Assembly (NCBI GenBank): GCA_038107835.1
Contig: JAYNHH010000001.1
Location: forward strand, 1-64,000
Direction: 5' to 3'
Source of the DNA: MED-G116 sp038107835
Lineage (GTDB): Bacteria; Pseudomonadota; Alphaproteobacteria; Puniceispirillales; Puniceispirillaceae
DNA: 64,000 nt
Shown here: piece by piece, positions 41,697 through 51,222 of the stretch
Layout of the letters: every line of letters begins with the position of its first letter
How positions within the stretch are numbered: the first letter of the stretch is position 1
Program-made: the position numbers and the translations under genes
The notes under the pieces: generated by a model
What the model saw: only the letters and a program-made list of their open reading frames with translations
Told to the model about the DNA's origin: nothing
Database searches by the model: none

Positions 41697-42579
41697 TCTT
41701 GCTGTCACATCTGTTGCCAGAGGGTCCGTCAGCAAGCTGGTCCTGCGCTGTCTGCTGTTCACCCTGCTTGGCCTGTTCGCGCTGTATTATCTGATGCCGC
41801 TTTTCGTGATGTTGACGACGTCGCTGAAAAGCCTTGAGGAAATTCGTACCGGATCGCTTATCGCCCTGCCGCGTGATGTGACATTTGCCGCCTGGAAAAC
41901 GGCTTGGTCAGGTGCCTGCACGGGAATTCAGTGTGAGGGGCTGCGGCCATTTTTCTGGAATTCCGTTCTGCTGGCGGTGCCTGCGGTGGTGATCTCGACG
42001 CTGATTGGCGCGATCAACGGCTATGTTGTCGCGCAATGGCGGTTCCGGGGCGCCAATCTGATTTTTGCGCTGATGCTGTTTGGCTGCTTCATTCCATTTC
42101 AGGTTGTGCTGCTGCCAATGGCGCGTCTTCTTGGCATGATGGGCCTTGCCGGCTCGATCAGCGGTCTGATCTTTGTCCATGTGATCTATGGCATTGGCTT
42201 CACCACTTTGTTTTTCAGAAATTACTATGTGACGATTCCGGTTGAATTGGTGAAGGCTGCCAAAATCGATGGCGCTTCCTTCCTGCGGATTTTTGTCTCG
42301 ATCTTCCTGCCGCTGTCCCTGCCGATCATTGTCGTGACGGTCATCTGGCAGTTCACCCAGATCTGGAACGACTTCCTGTTTGGTGTTTCATTTTCACAGG
42401 CTGGCACCCAGCCCGTCACTGTGGCGCTGAACAATATCGTTAACTCCACAACAGGAGTGAAAGAATACAATGTCGATATGGCTGCAGCCATCATTGCTGC
42501 CCTGCCGACATTGATTGTTTACGTTGTTGCTGGAAAATATTTCATCCGCGGCTTAACCGCCGGTTCTGTAAAGGGCTGA
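41689..42579 (+). CDS. gtsC: Glucose/sugar ABC transporter permease (GtsC-like)
   Basis: This 296-aa MalG-like permease has an N-terminal membrane segment (LFTLLGLFALYYLMPLFVMLTT), an EAA loop PVELVKAAKIDGASFLRIFVSIFLP and a C-terminal KYFIRGLTAGSVKG tail. The extra loop containing SGACTGIQCEGLRPFFWNS is a feature of glucose-type GtsC proteins. ATG 41689 lies 8 nt before the end of gtsB. The ATPase gene starts 5 nt after its stop. Confidence 0.85.
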   Translation: MTDLAVTSVARGSVSKLVLRCLLFTLLGLFALYYLMPLFVMLTTSLKSLEEIRTGSLIALPRDVTFAAWKTAWSGACTGIQCEGLRPFFWNSVLLAVPAVVISTLIGAINGYVVAQWRFRGANLIFALMLFGCFIPFQVVLLPMARLLGMMGLAGSISGLIFVHVIYGIGFTTLFFRNYYVTIPVELVKAAKIDGASFLRIFVSIFLPLSLPIIVVTVIWQFTQIWNDFLFGVSFSQAGTQPVTVALNNIVNSTTGVKEYNVDMAAAIIAALPTLIVYVVAGKYFIRGLTAGSVKG

Positions 42580-42584
42580 TTGAC

Positions 42585-43682
42585 ATGTCGACAATTCTGG
42601 AAATTAAAGATCTCTGCAAGAATTTTGGATCTCTCAACATTCTGAACAATGTCAATGTGTCCATTGACGCAGGGGATTTTCTTGTTCTCGTCGGCCCTTC
42701 GGGCTGCGGTAAATCAACCCTGCTGAACTGCATTGCCGGTCTGGAGCCGATCACCAGCGGTTCGATCACCATTGATGGCCGCGACATGACACAGGTCAGC
42801 CCGAAAGACCGTGATATCGCAATGGTCTTTCAGTCCTATGCGCTGTATCCGACCATGACCGTTGGTAAGAATATCACCTTCGGCATGAAGGTCCGGGGGG
42901 TCGACAAGGCCGGCCAGGAAGCCAAGCTGGCCGAAGTTGCCAAACAGTTGCAGATCGAGCCTTTGCTTGACCGGCGTCCGGCACAATTGTCCGGTGGCCA
43001 GCGCCAGCGCGTTGCCATGGGCCGGGCTCTTGTTCGCGACCCAAAACTGTTTCTCTTTGACGAGCCGCTGTCGAACCTTGACGCCAAATTGCGCGTTGAG
43101 ATGCGCACGGAGATCAAGAAGCTGCATCAGAATCTGCATGCGTCGATGGTCTATGTCACACATGACCAGATTGAGGCGATGACGCTGGCGACAAAAATTG
43201 TCGTGATGAAGGGGGGCGTCGTCCAGCAGATCGGCACCCCTGCCGAAATCTACACCCGTCCGGCAAATCTGTTTGTTGCGGACTTCATGGGTTCTCCGGC
43301 AATGAACCTGATCCCTGCCAAGGTCGAAATGAATGGCCGTGGTGCAAAATTCACCATCAGCCGGCCCGAGGGCGCTCCCCTTGTTCTCCGTGATGAAAAG
43401 GTAACGTCGCTGCCGGAAAATGTGGTGCTTGGCCTGCGGCCAGAAGATATCGGCGATGCGGAGCTTCGCAAGGGCAGAAAATTGCAGATCTCGAACTGTC
43501 ATGTGGATGTTGTGGAACCTGCGGGTGCCGACACCTATGTGCTGATGAGTCTGGGCGGAAAAGAGGTCACGGCGAGGCTGCAGGCAGAGACAGCCGCGCA
43601 GCCTGGCATGGAGATGAAATTCACCTTCAATATGGAAAAAGTGTCATATTTTGATGCTGATACGGGCCAGCGGCTCAATTAG
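42585..43682 (+). CDS. gtsD: Glucose/sugar ABC transporter ATP-binding protein (GtsD/MalK-like)
   Basis: This 365-aa MalK-type ATPase completes the importer. Walker A GPSGCGKST (about 36-44), Q-loop FQSYALYP, signature LSGGQRQ, Walker B LFDEP and H-loop YVTHDQ are all intact. The C-terminal regulatory TOBE domain contains LGLRPEDIG and VVEPAGADTYV, which in MalK proteins binds regulatory partners. It resembles the SmoK copy at 6147-7151 but is a different gene in a separate operon. Confidence 0.88.
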   Translation: MSTILEIKDLCKNFGSLNILNNVNVSIDAGDFLVLVGPSGCGKSTLLNCIAGLEPITSGSITIDGRDMTQVSPKDRDIAMVFQSYALYPTMTVGKNITFGMKVRGVDKAGQEAKLAEVAKQLQIEPLLDRRPAQLSGGQRQRVAMGRALVRDPKLFLFDEPLSNLDAKLRVEMRTEIKKLHQNLHASMVYVTHDQIEAMTLATKIVVMKGGVVQQIGTPAEIYTRPANLFVADFMGSPAMNLIPAKVEMNGRGAKFTISRPEGAPLVLRDEKVTSLPENVVLGLRPEDIGDAELRKGRKLQISNCHVDVVEPAGADTYVLMSLGGKEVTARLQAETAAQPGMEMKFTFNMEKVSYFDADTGQRLN

Positions 43683-43806
43683 ATTGCGCTTTTGTTGATG
43701 GTTTTTAGGCAAGAGAAGATGTGGTTTGTGAGTTGATGCGGGAATGAATAGACGGCTTAATCACGAGCCTTTGACCAATTTTGGTTTTTGACTGGGGAGA
43801 GATATC

Positions 43807-44808
43807 GTGACTTTGAGAGTTGGAATCAACGGATTTGGACGGATTGGCCGCAATGTGCTGCGCGCCTTTGAGGAAACTCCCCGGTCCGACATTGAAATTG
43901 TCGCGGTGAATGATCTTGCCGATATCCAGACAGCGGCCTTTCTGCTGGAATATGATTCTGTCCATGGCCGTCTGGCAGCGCCTGTCACCCATGATGGTGA
44001 TGTGATCAGGACCGCCAATTGTGAGGTCAGATATTTCAGCGAGAGAGATCCGTCCGCACTGCCGTGGGGCAAGCTGGGTGTTGACGTCGTTTTCGAATGT
44101 ACGGGCATTTTCACTGCGGCAGAGAAAGCTGGAGTGCATATTGAGGCGGGGGCAAAGAAGGTTCTGGTCTCGGCCCCCTCGAGTGGCGCTGACATCACCG
44201 TCGTCTATGGGGTGAACCATACGGCGCTCCGCCCCGAACACCGGATCATCTCCAACGCCTCATGCACCACGAACTGTCTGGCACCGATTGCCCATGTGCT
44301 GCATCAGACCTGTGGTATCAAGCAGGGCTTCATGACAACCATTCACAGCTATACGGGTGATCAGCTGTTGCTTGATGGTGAGCATAAGGACAGATACCGG
44401 GCCCGTGCTGCGGCGCTGAGCATGATCCCGACAACAACTGGGGCGGCAAAGGCTGTTGGCCTTGTCCTTCCCGAGCTTTCCGGAAAGCTGGATGGCGTCG
44501 CGATCAGGGTGCCAACTCCCAATGTTTCAGCTGTTGATCTGGTGTTTGAGCCAGTCACGGCCATTTCTGCCGAGGCGATCAATCAGGCGTTGCGCGAGGC
44601 TGCCGAGGGTCCCCTTGCCGGTGTTCTTGATGTCACCGACAAGGAGCTTGTTTCGATTGATATGAATGGCTGCCCGGCCTCCTCGGTGGCACATCTGGAT
44701 CAGACGCGCGTGATGCCGGATGGAATGGCGCGGGTGTTCAGCTGGTATGATAATGAATGGGGCTTTTCAAAGCGCATGCTTGATACGGCCTCTCTGCTGT
44801 CGGCCTAG
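43807..44808 (+). CDS. gap: Glyceraldehyde-3-phosphate dehydrogenase, type I
   Basis: This 333-aa GAPDH of the common type I family oxidises glyceraldehyde-3-phosphate with NAD(P) and phosphate to 1,3-bisphosphoglycerate. The Rossmann motif GINGFGRIGR is at residues 6-15, and the catalytic Cys153 is in SNASCTTNCLAP, with the His in TTIHSYTGDQ. The C-terminal SWYDNEWGFSKRM is standard. It starts at GTG with GGGGAGAG upstream. It lies 124 nt after gtsD and before glucokinase. In Pseudomonas a gap-1 gene lies in the same glucose locus. Erythrose-4-phosphate dehydrogenase is a less likely alternative. Confidence 0.88.
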   Translation: MTLRVGINGFGRIGRNVLRAFEETPRSDIEIVAVNDLADIQTAAFLLEYDSVHGRLAAPVTHDGDVIRTANCEVRYFSERDPSALPWGKLGVDVVFECTGIFTAAEKAGVHIEAGAKKVLVSAPSSGADITVVYGVNHTALRPEHRIISNASCTTNCLAPIAHVLHQTCGIKQGFMTTIHSYTGDQLLLDGEHKDRYRARAAALSMIPTTTGAAKAVGLVLPELSGKLDGVAIRVPTPNVSAVDLVFEPVTAISAEAINQALREAAEGPLAGVLDVTDKELVSIDMNGCPASSVAHLDQTRVMPDGMARVFSWYDNEWGFSKRMLDTASLLSA

Positions 44809-44904
44809 CGGCGGTCCGCCGGTCTTCCGATTTGAATGCGGCCGTTGCCGCTGGTTGATTTTGTCTCTAGGCTTGGACCTGCAGTGAAGCATGGGATTTG
44901 TCGA

Positions 44905-45885
44905 ATGAGTTCTATTGTCTCAGATGTTGGTGGCACCAATGCGCGTTTCGCCCTTGCCGCGGGCGCAGGGGCTGGCCTCAGCGACATCTGGACGGCAAAA
45001 TGTGCGGATTTTCCAACCATCGAAGCGGCGGTTGAGGCTTACCGGGAAACGCTGGGCGCTGCCAAAAGTGCGCGCCTCGACGCAATGGCGATTGCTGTTG
45101 CCGGGCCGGTCAATGCGGAAACAGTCGATGTAACCAATAATCATTGGCTGTTCAACAAACACGATCTTCTCAGCGGGCTGTCCCTGCGGCGGCTTCTTGT
45201 GATCAATGATTTCACCGCCCAGGCGCTCGCCCAGACTGACCCGCGTGACAATGGCAATGTCGAAATTTTGCCGGGTGAGAGTGATGAAAACGCGCCTCTG
45301 CTGGTCATTGGTCCGGGAACCGGGCTTGGTGTTTCTGCGCTGATCCCCTCGGCAAACGGCCCCATCCCAATCGAGGGAGAGGGTGGTCATGTCAGTTTTT
45401 CGCCGCGCAATGATGACGAGCGCGCGCTGGATGCCTTCATGCGTCGTCACAGCGCGCATGTCAGCGCTGAACATTTTGTCAGTGGTGGCGGTCTGGAAAA
45501 CATCCATCACTTTCTGGCCGACCGGGCGGGACAGCCGGCAGGCATGACGGCCCCTGAAATTGGCGAGAGAGCCATCACAGAAGACGGTCTTTGCCGCGAT
45601 GCTGCGATGCTGCTGCTTGGCATTCTCGGCACGGTGATCACTGACAATGTGCTGACACTTGGTTGTTGGCGCGGCGTTGTCATCAGCGGTGGAATCATGC
45701 CGAAACTTGCGCCCCTGATTGCACACAGCCCCTTCGCCGAGAGGATGCGGAAAACGGGATTGACCGCACATCTCATGGAAATGATTCCGGTCTGGATGTC
45801 GGTTGATCCCTGTGCGGGTTTGCGTGGCGCAGAAGTGGCGTTGGGCAATGCCCATCTGGCACCGCGCGCTGTTGACGCCGCCTAG
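44905..45885 (+). CDS. glk: Glucokinase
   Basis: This 326-aa glucokinase of the bacterial Glk/ROK-related group phosphorylates glucose with ATP. The N-terminal phosphate loop SDVGGTNARFALA is clear, as are VAGPVNAETVDVTNNHW, LLVINDFTAQALA with the catalytic Asp, and GPGTGLGVSALI with EGEGGHVSFSP. The frame is open to 44836, but ATG 44905 starts the protein. It is followed immediately by the convergent AGE-family gene. It is the expected first step before zwf, encoded on the facing strand. Confidence 0.88.
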   Translation: MSSIVSDVGGTNARFALAAGAGAGLSDIWTAKCADFPTIEAAVEAYRETLGAAKSARLDAMAIAVAGPVNAETVDVTNNHWLFNKHDLLSGLSLRRLLVINDFTAQALAQTDPRDNGNVEILPGESDENAPLLVIGPGTGLGVSALIPSANGPIPIEGEGGHVSFSPRNDDERALDAFMRRHSAHVSAEHFVSGGGLENIHHFLADRAGQPAGMTAPEIGERAITEDGLCRDAAMLLLGILGTVITDNVLTLGCWRGVVISGGIMPKLAPLIAHSPFAERMRKTGLTAHLMEMIPVWMSVDPCAGLRGAEVALGNAHLAPRAVDAA

Positions 45886-45889
45886 CCGG

Positions 45890-47095
45890 TCACTTGCCTT
45901 TCATCGCATCGAGAATGTCGTAACAGGCACCAAGCGTATGATAATCGACTTTGCCAGCGGGTGATTTGTATGGCTCCATCCACTGCCCATCGCGGGTGAC
46001 GATACGGAACCAGGCACCATGGTTGTGATCGACAAGATGGTCCCAGGACCATTGCCACAGGTGGAGATAATGCTGTCGATAGGATTCTTTGCCAGTCACT
46101 GAGAACAGCCGCCAGGATGCCGCTATGGCCTCTGCCTGAACCCAGAAATATTTAGTGGCATCGCAGAAACTGCCATCTGGCGCATAGCCATAGACCAGTC
46201 CACCATGAACCGGGTCCCATCCCTTTTCCATTGCGGTATCGAACAGCCCACAGGCGCGATCAAGATGCCAGCCTGCCGGTTGATGTCTGTTCAGCTGCAG
46301 AAGCAATTTCGCCCATTCGACCTGATGCCCGGGTTGATAGCCCCAGGGCTTGAACAGATCATCCGGTTTGTCGATGTTATAGTGCCAGTCATGCTGCCAG
46401 TTGGTTGTGTAATGTTCCCAGATCTGGCCATCGGTCGAGGCTGTCATTGCGACGGTGAATTTGTGGGCGATGATGGAAGCGCGATCAAGATAGCGTGTCT
46501 CGTTCGTGCTTTCATAGGCGGCGAGCAATGCCTCAACGGCATGCATGTTGGCATTCTGCCCCCTGTAAGGTGACAGGATATCGAGGGTCTGGTCTCGTTC
46601 ATCGGCATAGGCGCTGTGATCCCCATCCCAGAACAAATCCTCCATCAATTGCCAGCCCTCTTCCAGCAGGTCTGTGGCACCGTCAATTTCAGCGCGGACA
46701 CCATGGGCCGCTGCCAACATGACAAAGGCGTGTCCATAGGCCATGGCCCGCGCATCCTCGATGTCTGTATCGTTTCGCTGCCAGCAGAAATGGCCAGGCA
46801 GATTCTGCCGGATTGCGGGCATCTGGTGGTGGCTGCGCAGATAGGCAAGCCCATGTGCTGCCCAGTCCCGATGCTGGTCTTTGCCGTCATGCAGAAAGGC
46901 GCTGGCATAGTTGAAAACAAAGCGTGTGCTGCTGACCAGATGCCGTGTGGCATCATCATAGACCGTACCATCATCAAGAAAATGGTGGAAAAACCCTCCC
47001 TCGGGATCACGGGCGCGCGGCGCATAGAAATCCAGAATGCTGGCAATGTGATCCGTGAGGAATGCCGGACTCGTGAAGTCAGGATAGGAGGTCAA
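45890..47095 (-). CDS. AGE-family epimerase/isomerase (mannose isomerase-like)
   Basis: This 401-aa alpha/alpha-barrel protein belongs to the N-acylglucosamine 2-epimerase/mannose isomerase family. Visible marks are FVFNYASAF, PYRGQNANMHAVEALLAAYE, HNIDK-like YNIDKPDDLFKPWGYQPGHQVEWAKLL and WVQAEAIAASW, which line the barrel and carry the His pair and acid residues. It may convert mannose to fructose or glucose to mannose, feeding the kinases in this window. The exact reaction is uncertain. It sits 14 nt after the Gfo/Idh gene and may be the tail of the zwf operon. Confidence 0.75.
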   Translation of the reverse strand: MTSYPDFTSPAFLTDHIASILDFYAPRARDPEGGFFHHFLDDGTVYDDATRHLVSSTRFVFNYASAFLHDGKDQHRDWAAHGLAYLRSHHQMPAIRQNLPGHFCWQRNDTDIEDARAMAYGHAFVMLAAAHGVRAEIDGATDLLEEGWQLMEDLFWDGDHSAYADERDQTLDILSPYRGQNANMHAVEALLAAYESTNETRYLDRASIIAHKFTVAMTASTDGQIWEHYTTNWQHDWHYNIDKPDDLFKPWGYQPGHQVEWAKLLLQLNRHQPAGWHLDRACGLFDTAMEKGWDPVHGGLVYGYAPDGSFCDATKYFWVQAEAIAASWRLFSVTGKESYRQHYLHLWQWSWDHLVDHNHGAWFRIVTRDGQWMEPYKSPAGKVDYHTLGACYDILDAMKGK

Positions 47096-47109
47096 AACGC
47101 CATACCCAA

Positions 47110-48045
47110 TCAGCCTGGACGATGTGCAAGCATGGTTTCAAGGCAAGACGTCACGATCCGGCTATGCGTGAAATCTGGCCGTGCACCGGCCTCAATTGAG
47201 GCAACGACATCCCCGACCATTAACGCATATTGATCACAGTCAGGAAAGGTGATGGCTTCACCGGGGCCGAGGCCGTTCTGCATAAGATATCCCGTTGTCG
47301 GGCCAATCGGGTTGAAGGGCACTTCCAGCCGTGCAGCGCCCTCCGTGCCAATTACATGCACTGCCTGGGTCAGGGCAGACGAGCTGGAAACGGAAAAACA
47401 GAGATGTCTGTTGCCCGGCCACACAAGCAGGCCGGAGGCAAAATTTTCTACGCCATGCGCGTCATCCATTACCATTTCAACAGTGATGCTGTCGGGACCG
47501 CCGCCAAAGATGAGAATGCCGGCCATGATGGCATAGCACCCGATATCATAGAGCGGACCACCCCCATATTCCGGTACATTGCGGATATTGTCATGTCTGA
47601 GGGTTGGATAGGCGAACACAATCTGCACACCCTGCGCTCTGCCGATTGGCGCCTCTGGAAGCCATTTCCATTGGGGATGATGCCGGATCATGAAGCCTTC
47701 ATAGACATATCTGCCTGTCGCCTCGGCGGCATCCTCAAGCTGCTGCAACTCGCCATGATTGAGGGCAATTGGCTTTTCGCAAATCACATTTTTGTCTGCT
47801 CGCATGGCCTTGATCGACCAAGGAACATGCAGATGGTTAGGCAGTGGGTTATAGATGATATCGACATCGGGATGCGCCAGCACACCATCATAATCGGTCT
47901 GCACAACGCCGTCATAGACAGGATCAGCTGCTTTTGCGTCAGGGCTGCGCCGGCCAAGCGCTATGACATCATGGCCTGCGCTGCGGATGGCGGGGATGAC
48001 CTTTTCGCGGGCTATTTTCGCATCGCCAAGAATACCGAATTTCAT
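47110..48045 (-). CDS. Gfo/Idh/MocA-family oxidoreductase
   Basis: This 311-aa NAD(P)-dependent oxidoreductase is related to glucose-fructose oxidoreductase. The N-terminal Rossmann region is FGILGDAKIAREKVIPAI, where the usual GxGxxA is altered, and VDIIYNPLPNHLHVPWSIKAMRADKNVICEKPIAL carries the conserved EKP Lys. A C-terminal beta-sheet domain with GGGPLYDIGCYAI has the Asp-x3-Cys/His region. It probably acts on a sugar or cyclitol. It starts 34 nt after the eda stop. Its place next to ED genes and a sugar isomerase suggests a sugar entry route. No secretion signal is seen. Confidence 0.72.
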   Translation of the reverse strand: MKFGILGDAKIAREKVIPAIRSAGHDVIALGRRSPDAKAADPVYDGVVQTDYDGVLAHPDVDIIYNPLPNHLHVPWSIKAMRADKNVICEKPIALNHGELQQLEDAAEATGRYVYEGFMIRHHPQWKWLPEAPIGRAQGVQIVFAYPTLRHDNIRNVPEYGGGPLYDIGCYAIMAGILIFGGGPDSITVEMVMDDAHGVENFASGLLVWPGNRHLCFSVSSSSALTQAVHVIGTEGAARLEVPFNPIGPTTGYLMQNGLGPGEAITFPDCDQYALMVGDVVASIEAGARPDFTHSRIVTSCLETMLAHRPG

Positions 48046-48079
48046 CTCTCACTCCACCATCATGTCTGCCGAGCAAAGC

Positions 48080-48715
48080 CTAGAGTGTCGCCGCCTCTCT
48101 GGCCAGCTTTTCAATGGCTGCGAATTGCTGGTCAGCGATGAGTTTCTGAGGCGCGACCCAGGAACCACCGAGACATCTGACATTTGGGAGTGCGAGCCAA
48201 TCGGGCGCTGTCTCGGCGCTGATGCCACCTGTTGGACAGATGGTGATCTGCGGCAGCGGGCTGGCAAGTGACTTCACGAAAGCGGTGCCACCCGCCGCAC
48301 TGGCTGGAAAGAACTTCATCGCAGTGAAGCCGGCCTCATGCAGCGTCATGATTTCCGATACAGTCGATGCGCCCGGCAACAGCGGCAGGTTGGCAGTGGC
48401 GCATCCATCCACAACAGCTGGCGTGGTCCCCGGCGAGACCGCAAAGGCGGCGCCAGCGTCGCGAGAGGCTTTCGCCAAACTGGCTGAAACAACGGTGCCT
48501 GCGCCAACATGGATTTCAGGGCGTTGGCTGGCGACGGCCTCGATGGCACCAAGGGCTGCTGGGGTACGCAGAGTGATCTCTATCGTTTTCAGCCCCCCAG
48601 CCAGAAGGGCGTCAGCAAGCGGCAGCGCGTCCTTGGTATCATCAATGACGATGACTGGCATGACCGGCCCCAGATCGAGGATCCTCTCAATTGTTTCATT
48701 TGGGTTGTTGCTCAT
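48080..48715 (-). CDS. eda: 2-dehydro-3-deoxyphosphogluconate aldolase
   Basis: This 211-aa class I aldolase splits KDPG to pyruvate and glyceraldehyde-3-phosphate, the last Entner-Doudoroff step. The family pattern VMPVIVIDDTKDALPLADALLAGGLKTIEITLRTP contains the catalytic Glu, GAGTVVS follows, and the Schiff-base Lys is in FTAMKFFPAS. Its first codon overlaps the last codon of edd (ATGA at 48712-48715), so the two are translated together. Neighbours are edd upstream and the oxidoreductase downstream. Confidence 0.92.
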   Translation of the reverse strand: MSNNPNETIERILDLGPVMPVIVIDDTKDALPLADALLAGGLKTIEITLRTPAALGAIEAVASQRPEIHVGAGTVVSASLAKASRDAGAAFAVSPGTTPAVVDGCATANLPLLPGASTVSEIMTLHEAGFTAMKFFPASAAGGTAFVKSLASPLPQITICPTGGISAETAPDWLALPNVRCLGGSWVAPQKLIADQQFAAIEKLAREAATL

Positions 48716-50544
48716 TGTGATGGCTCCAGTAAATTCAGGCCGCCCCCCTGTTCCGCCCCTGTTGCCTGCTGCCGCAGGCCTGCAAACAGTGATCGTGCGA
48801 AACCTCGTTGGGCGGGCAGGTTTGAGACGCCGAGGGCAGCACGTCCATCAAGATCAGCATCGGCGACAAGCGTACCCTGTTTTGCGTCGAGCGTGATGAG
48901 ATCGCCATTTTCGAGCTTGCCGATAGGTCCGCCGTCAACTGCCTCGGGACAGAGATGGATGGCCGCAGGAACGGACCCGGAAGCACCGGACATGCGTCCA
49001 TCCGTAACCAAGGCCACCTTATACCCCTCATCCTGCAGGTTGCCGAGCAGAGGGGTCAGGCTGTGCAATTCAGGCATGCCTGTCGCCATCGGACCCTGAC
49101 AGCGCAGAACCACAACAACATCCCTGTTCAGATCGCCTGCCTGATAGGCTGCCTTGACCTCGGCCTCGGTTGTGAATACTGCCGCCGGGGCGCTGATGAC
49201 ATGCCGTGTCTCGGCGACGGCGGATGTCTTGATCACCGCCTTGCCAAGATTGCCATCCAGCATTTTCAACCCACCATTGACACTGTGCGGGTCGGTTGCA
49301 GGGCGCAGAATGTCACCATCGCCGGATACTTTCGGAGCTGCGCGCCAGACGAGATCGCCTCCATCGAGAAATGGCTCGCTCGCATAGTCATGCAGATCGT
49401 CACCACCGACTGTTTTGGCGCTCCCATCAAGAAGGCCGCTTTCCAGCAGTTCGGCAACAACAAACCCCATGCCACCAGCGGCATGGAAATGATTCACATC
49501 GGCGCTGCCATTTGGATAGACTCGGGCCAGCAACGGGGTGATCTCCGAAAGATCGGCAAAATCCTGCCAGGTGAGATTGATCCCGGCTGCTGCTGCCATC
49601 GCAGGCAGATGCAGTGTGTGATTGGTGGAACCGCCGGTTGCATGCAGTCCGACAATGGCATTTACAAAGCTGCGCTCATCCAGCATTTCGCCAATGGGCT
49701 GTGCTGCGCCCTTTTGCCGGGACAGCTCAACGACACGCTGGGTTGCGGCAACGGTGAGCGCGTGCCGTAAATCATCATGTGGATGGACAAAGGCGGCACC
49801 TGGCAGATGCAGCCCCATGACCTCCATCAACATCTGGTTTGAATTTGCTGTGCCGTAAAAGGTACAGGTTCCCGGACCGTGATAGGCGGCCACCTCTGAC
49901 GTCAGCAATTCGTCCCGGCTTGCCTCGCCTCTGGCAAAGGCCTTGCGCACCGCGGCCTTTTCCGCATTTGGAATGCCTGTCGACATTGGTCCGGCTGGGG
50001 CAAAAACAACAGGCAAATGACCAAAGGACAGGGCGCCTATGACCAGCCCCGGAACAATCTTGTCGCAGACACCGAGGCAAATTGCAGCGTCATACACCCC
50101 ATGCGACAGACCGACAGCGGTCGCCATGGCGATGACGTCCCGGCTCATCAGTGACAGTTCCATTCCCGGTCTGCCCTGTGTGACACCGTCACACATTGCT
50201 GGCACACCGCCGGCAACCTGGGCCGTAGCGCCCACTTCACGTGCGGCTGCCTTGATGATCTGGGGATAGGTCTCGAAAGGCTGATGGGCCGACAGCATGT
50301 CATTATAGGCGGTGATGATGCCGACATTGGGTTTCAGCTCGGCACCGGCGCCCAGAACATCATTCTGGTCTGCGCCAGCGCCAGCGGCAGCGTGGGCCAT
50401 ATTGGAGCATGATACCTGACGCCTGTCGGAATCAGGGGAGTCGGTCATCGCCGCGATATCGTCAAGATAGCGGCGTCGGCTGTCCTGACTGCGCGTGCGA
50501 ACCCGGTCTTGGATCTCCAGAATACGGTCATTTGGCTTGGCCAT
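48712..50544 (-). CDS. edd: 6-phosphogluconate dehydratase
   Basis: This 610-aa dehydratase of the IlvD/Edd family converts 6-phosphogluconate to KDPG using an iron-sulfur cluster. Cluster Cys residues lie in SCSNMAHAA, PAMCDGVTQG and AICLGVCDKIVPG. The C-terminal half contains VTDGRMSGASGSVPAAIHLCPEA, a family signature. The length matches Edd (about 610 aa). It is the third gene of zwf-pgl-edd-eda, 54 nt after pgl, and is coupled to eda. It commits glucose carbon to the Entner-Doudoroff route. Confidence 0.92.
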   Translation of the reverse strand: MAKPNDRILEIQDRVRTRSQDSRRRYLDDIAAMTDSPDSDRRQVSCSNMAHAAAGAGADQNDVLGAGAELKPNVGIITAYNDMLSAHQPFETYPQIIKAAAREVGATAQVAGGVPAMCDGVTQGRPGMELSLMSRDVIAMATAVGLSHGVYDAAICLGVCDKIVPGLVIGALSFGHLPVVFAPAGPMSTGIPNAEKAAVRKAFARGEASRDELLTSEVAAYHGPGTCTFYGTANSNQMLMEVMGLHLPGAAFVHPHDDLRHALTVAATQRVVELSRQKGAAQPIGEMLDERSFVNAIVGLHATGGSTNHTLHLPAMAAAAGINLTWQDFADLSEITPLLARVYPNGSADVNHFHAAGGMGFVVAELLESGLLDGSAKTVGGDDLHDYASEPFLDGGDLVWRAAPKVSGDGDILRPATDPHSVNGGLKMLDGNLGKAVIKTSAVAETRHVISAPAAVFTTEAEVKAAYQAGDLNRDVVVVLRCQGPMATGMPELHSLTPLLGNLQDEGYKVALVTDGRMSGASGSVPAAIHLCPEAVDGGPIGKLENGDLITLDAKQGTLVADADLDGRAALGVSNLPAQRGFARSLFAGLRQQATGAEQGGGLNLLEPSQ

Positions 50545-50598
50545 GTCTTTTCGTCCTCTTTGGGCTTTGATGGCCCTGATTGCGGTGTCTGTTCCGCG

Positions 50599-51222
50599 TC
50601 AATCCGTGATGATTTCCAGGGGCGTTACATCCTGTTTCAACAGCGCGTGAACCGGAAGCCCCGGGTCGGTTCTGGCAGCCTCGAGAACCGCCTGCTTCTC
50701 GCTGCCATTCACCAGCAGGATCAACAGCTTTGATTGCAGGATCATGGCAAGATTCATCGAGACACGCGGCAGCGATGGAGATCCCTTCGGCCCGGTTTCC
50801 AAAATCATCGGGGGGGCGTCGACCTGCAGTGACGTCTCGCCCACCATATCGGGAAACAGCGAGGCAAAATGACCGTCAACACCCATGCCAAGCAGCATGA
50901 CATCGAATGGCCGTCCGATATTGTCCGCCGCATTGTCGATTGCCAGCGGAATGAAGGTTGCCGCCGCCACGGCGCCACACAACAGATGGTCATGCAGCAA
51001 TTTCTGATTGCTATGTTGATGATCGGCAGGAACCAGCCTGTCATCAACAAGGGTGATCGTCACATGCGACCAATCCACGATGCCCTCATGCGCGCCGGCT
51101 GTCAGAGCTGCGAAAATGCTGATCGGGCTGGACCCGCCACAAACGACAAGACTTGCCTGCCCCTTTGTTGCAATGGCGTGTGCCAGCTGGCGGGCAATTT
51201 GATCAGCGATCATCTCTACCAA
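50599..51222 (-). CDS. pgl: 6-phosphogluconolactonase
   Basis: This 207-aa protein of the DevB/Pgl (NagB-like) family hydrolyses 6-phosphogluconolactone to 6-phosphogluconate. The marks are VVCGGSSPISIFAAL, ITLVDDRLVPADHQHSN and the GMGVDGHFASLFP loop with the catalytic His region. The length is slightly short for the family (usually about 220-260 aa) but no motif is missing. Its start overlaps the end of zwf by 7 nt, giving coupled expression. Confidence 0.9.
   Translation of the reverse strand: MVEMIADQIARQLAHAIATKGQASLVVCGGSSPISIFAALTAGAHEGIVDWSHVTITLVDDRLVPADHQHSNQKLLHDHLLCGAVAAATFIPLAIDNAADNIGRPFDVMLLGMGVDGHFASLFPDMVGETSLQVDAPPMILETGPKGSPSLPRVSMNLAMILQSKLLILLVNGSEKQAVLEAARTDPGLPVHALLKQDVTPLEIITD

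Noticed and set aside
43774..43785. ACCAATTTTGGT followed by T-run, possible terminator before gap
   Set aside because: The stem has only 5 AT-rich pairs with a 2-nt loop, too weak and too close to the gap ribosome site to call.
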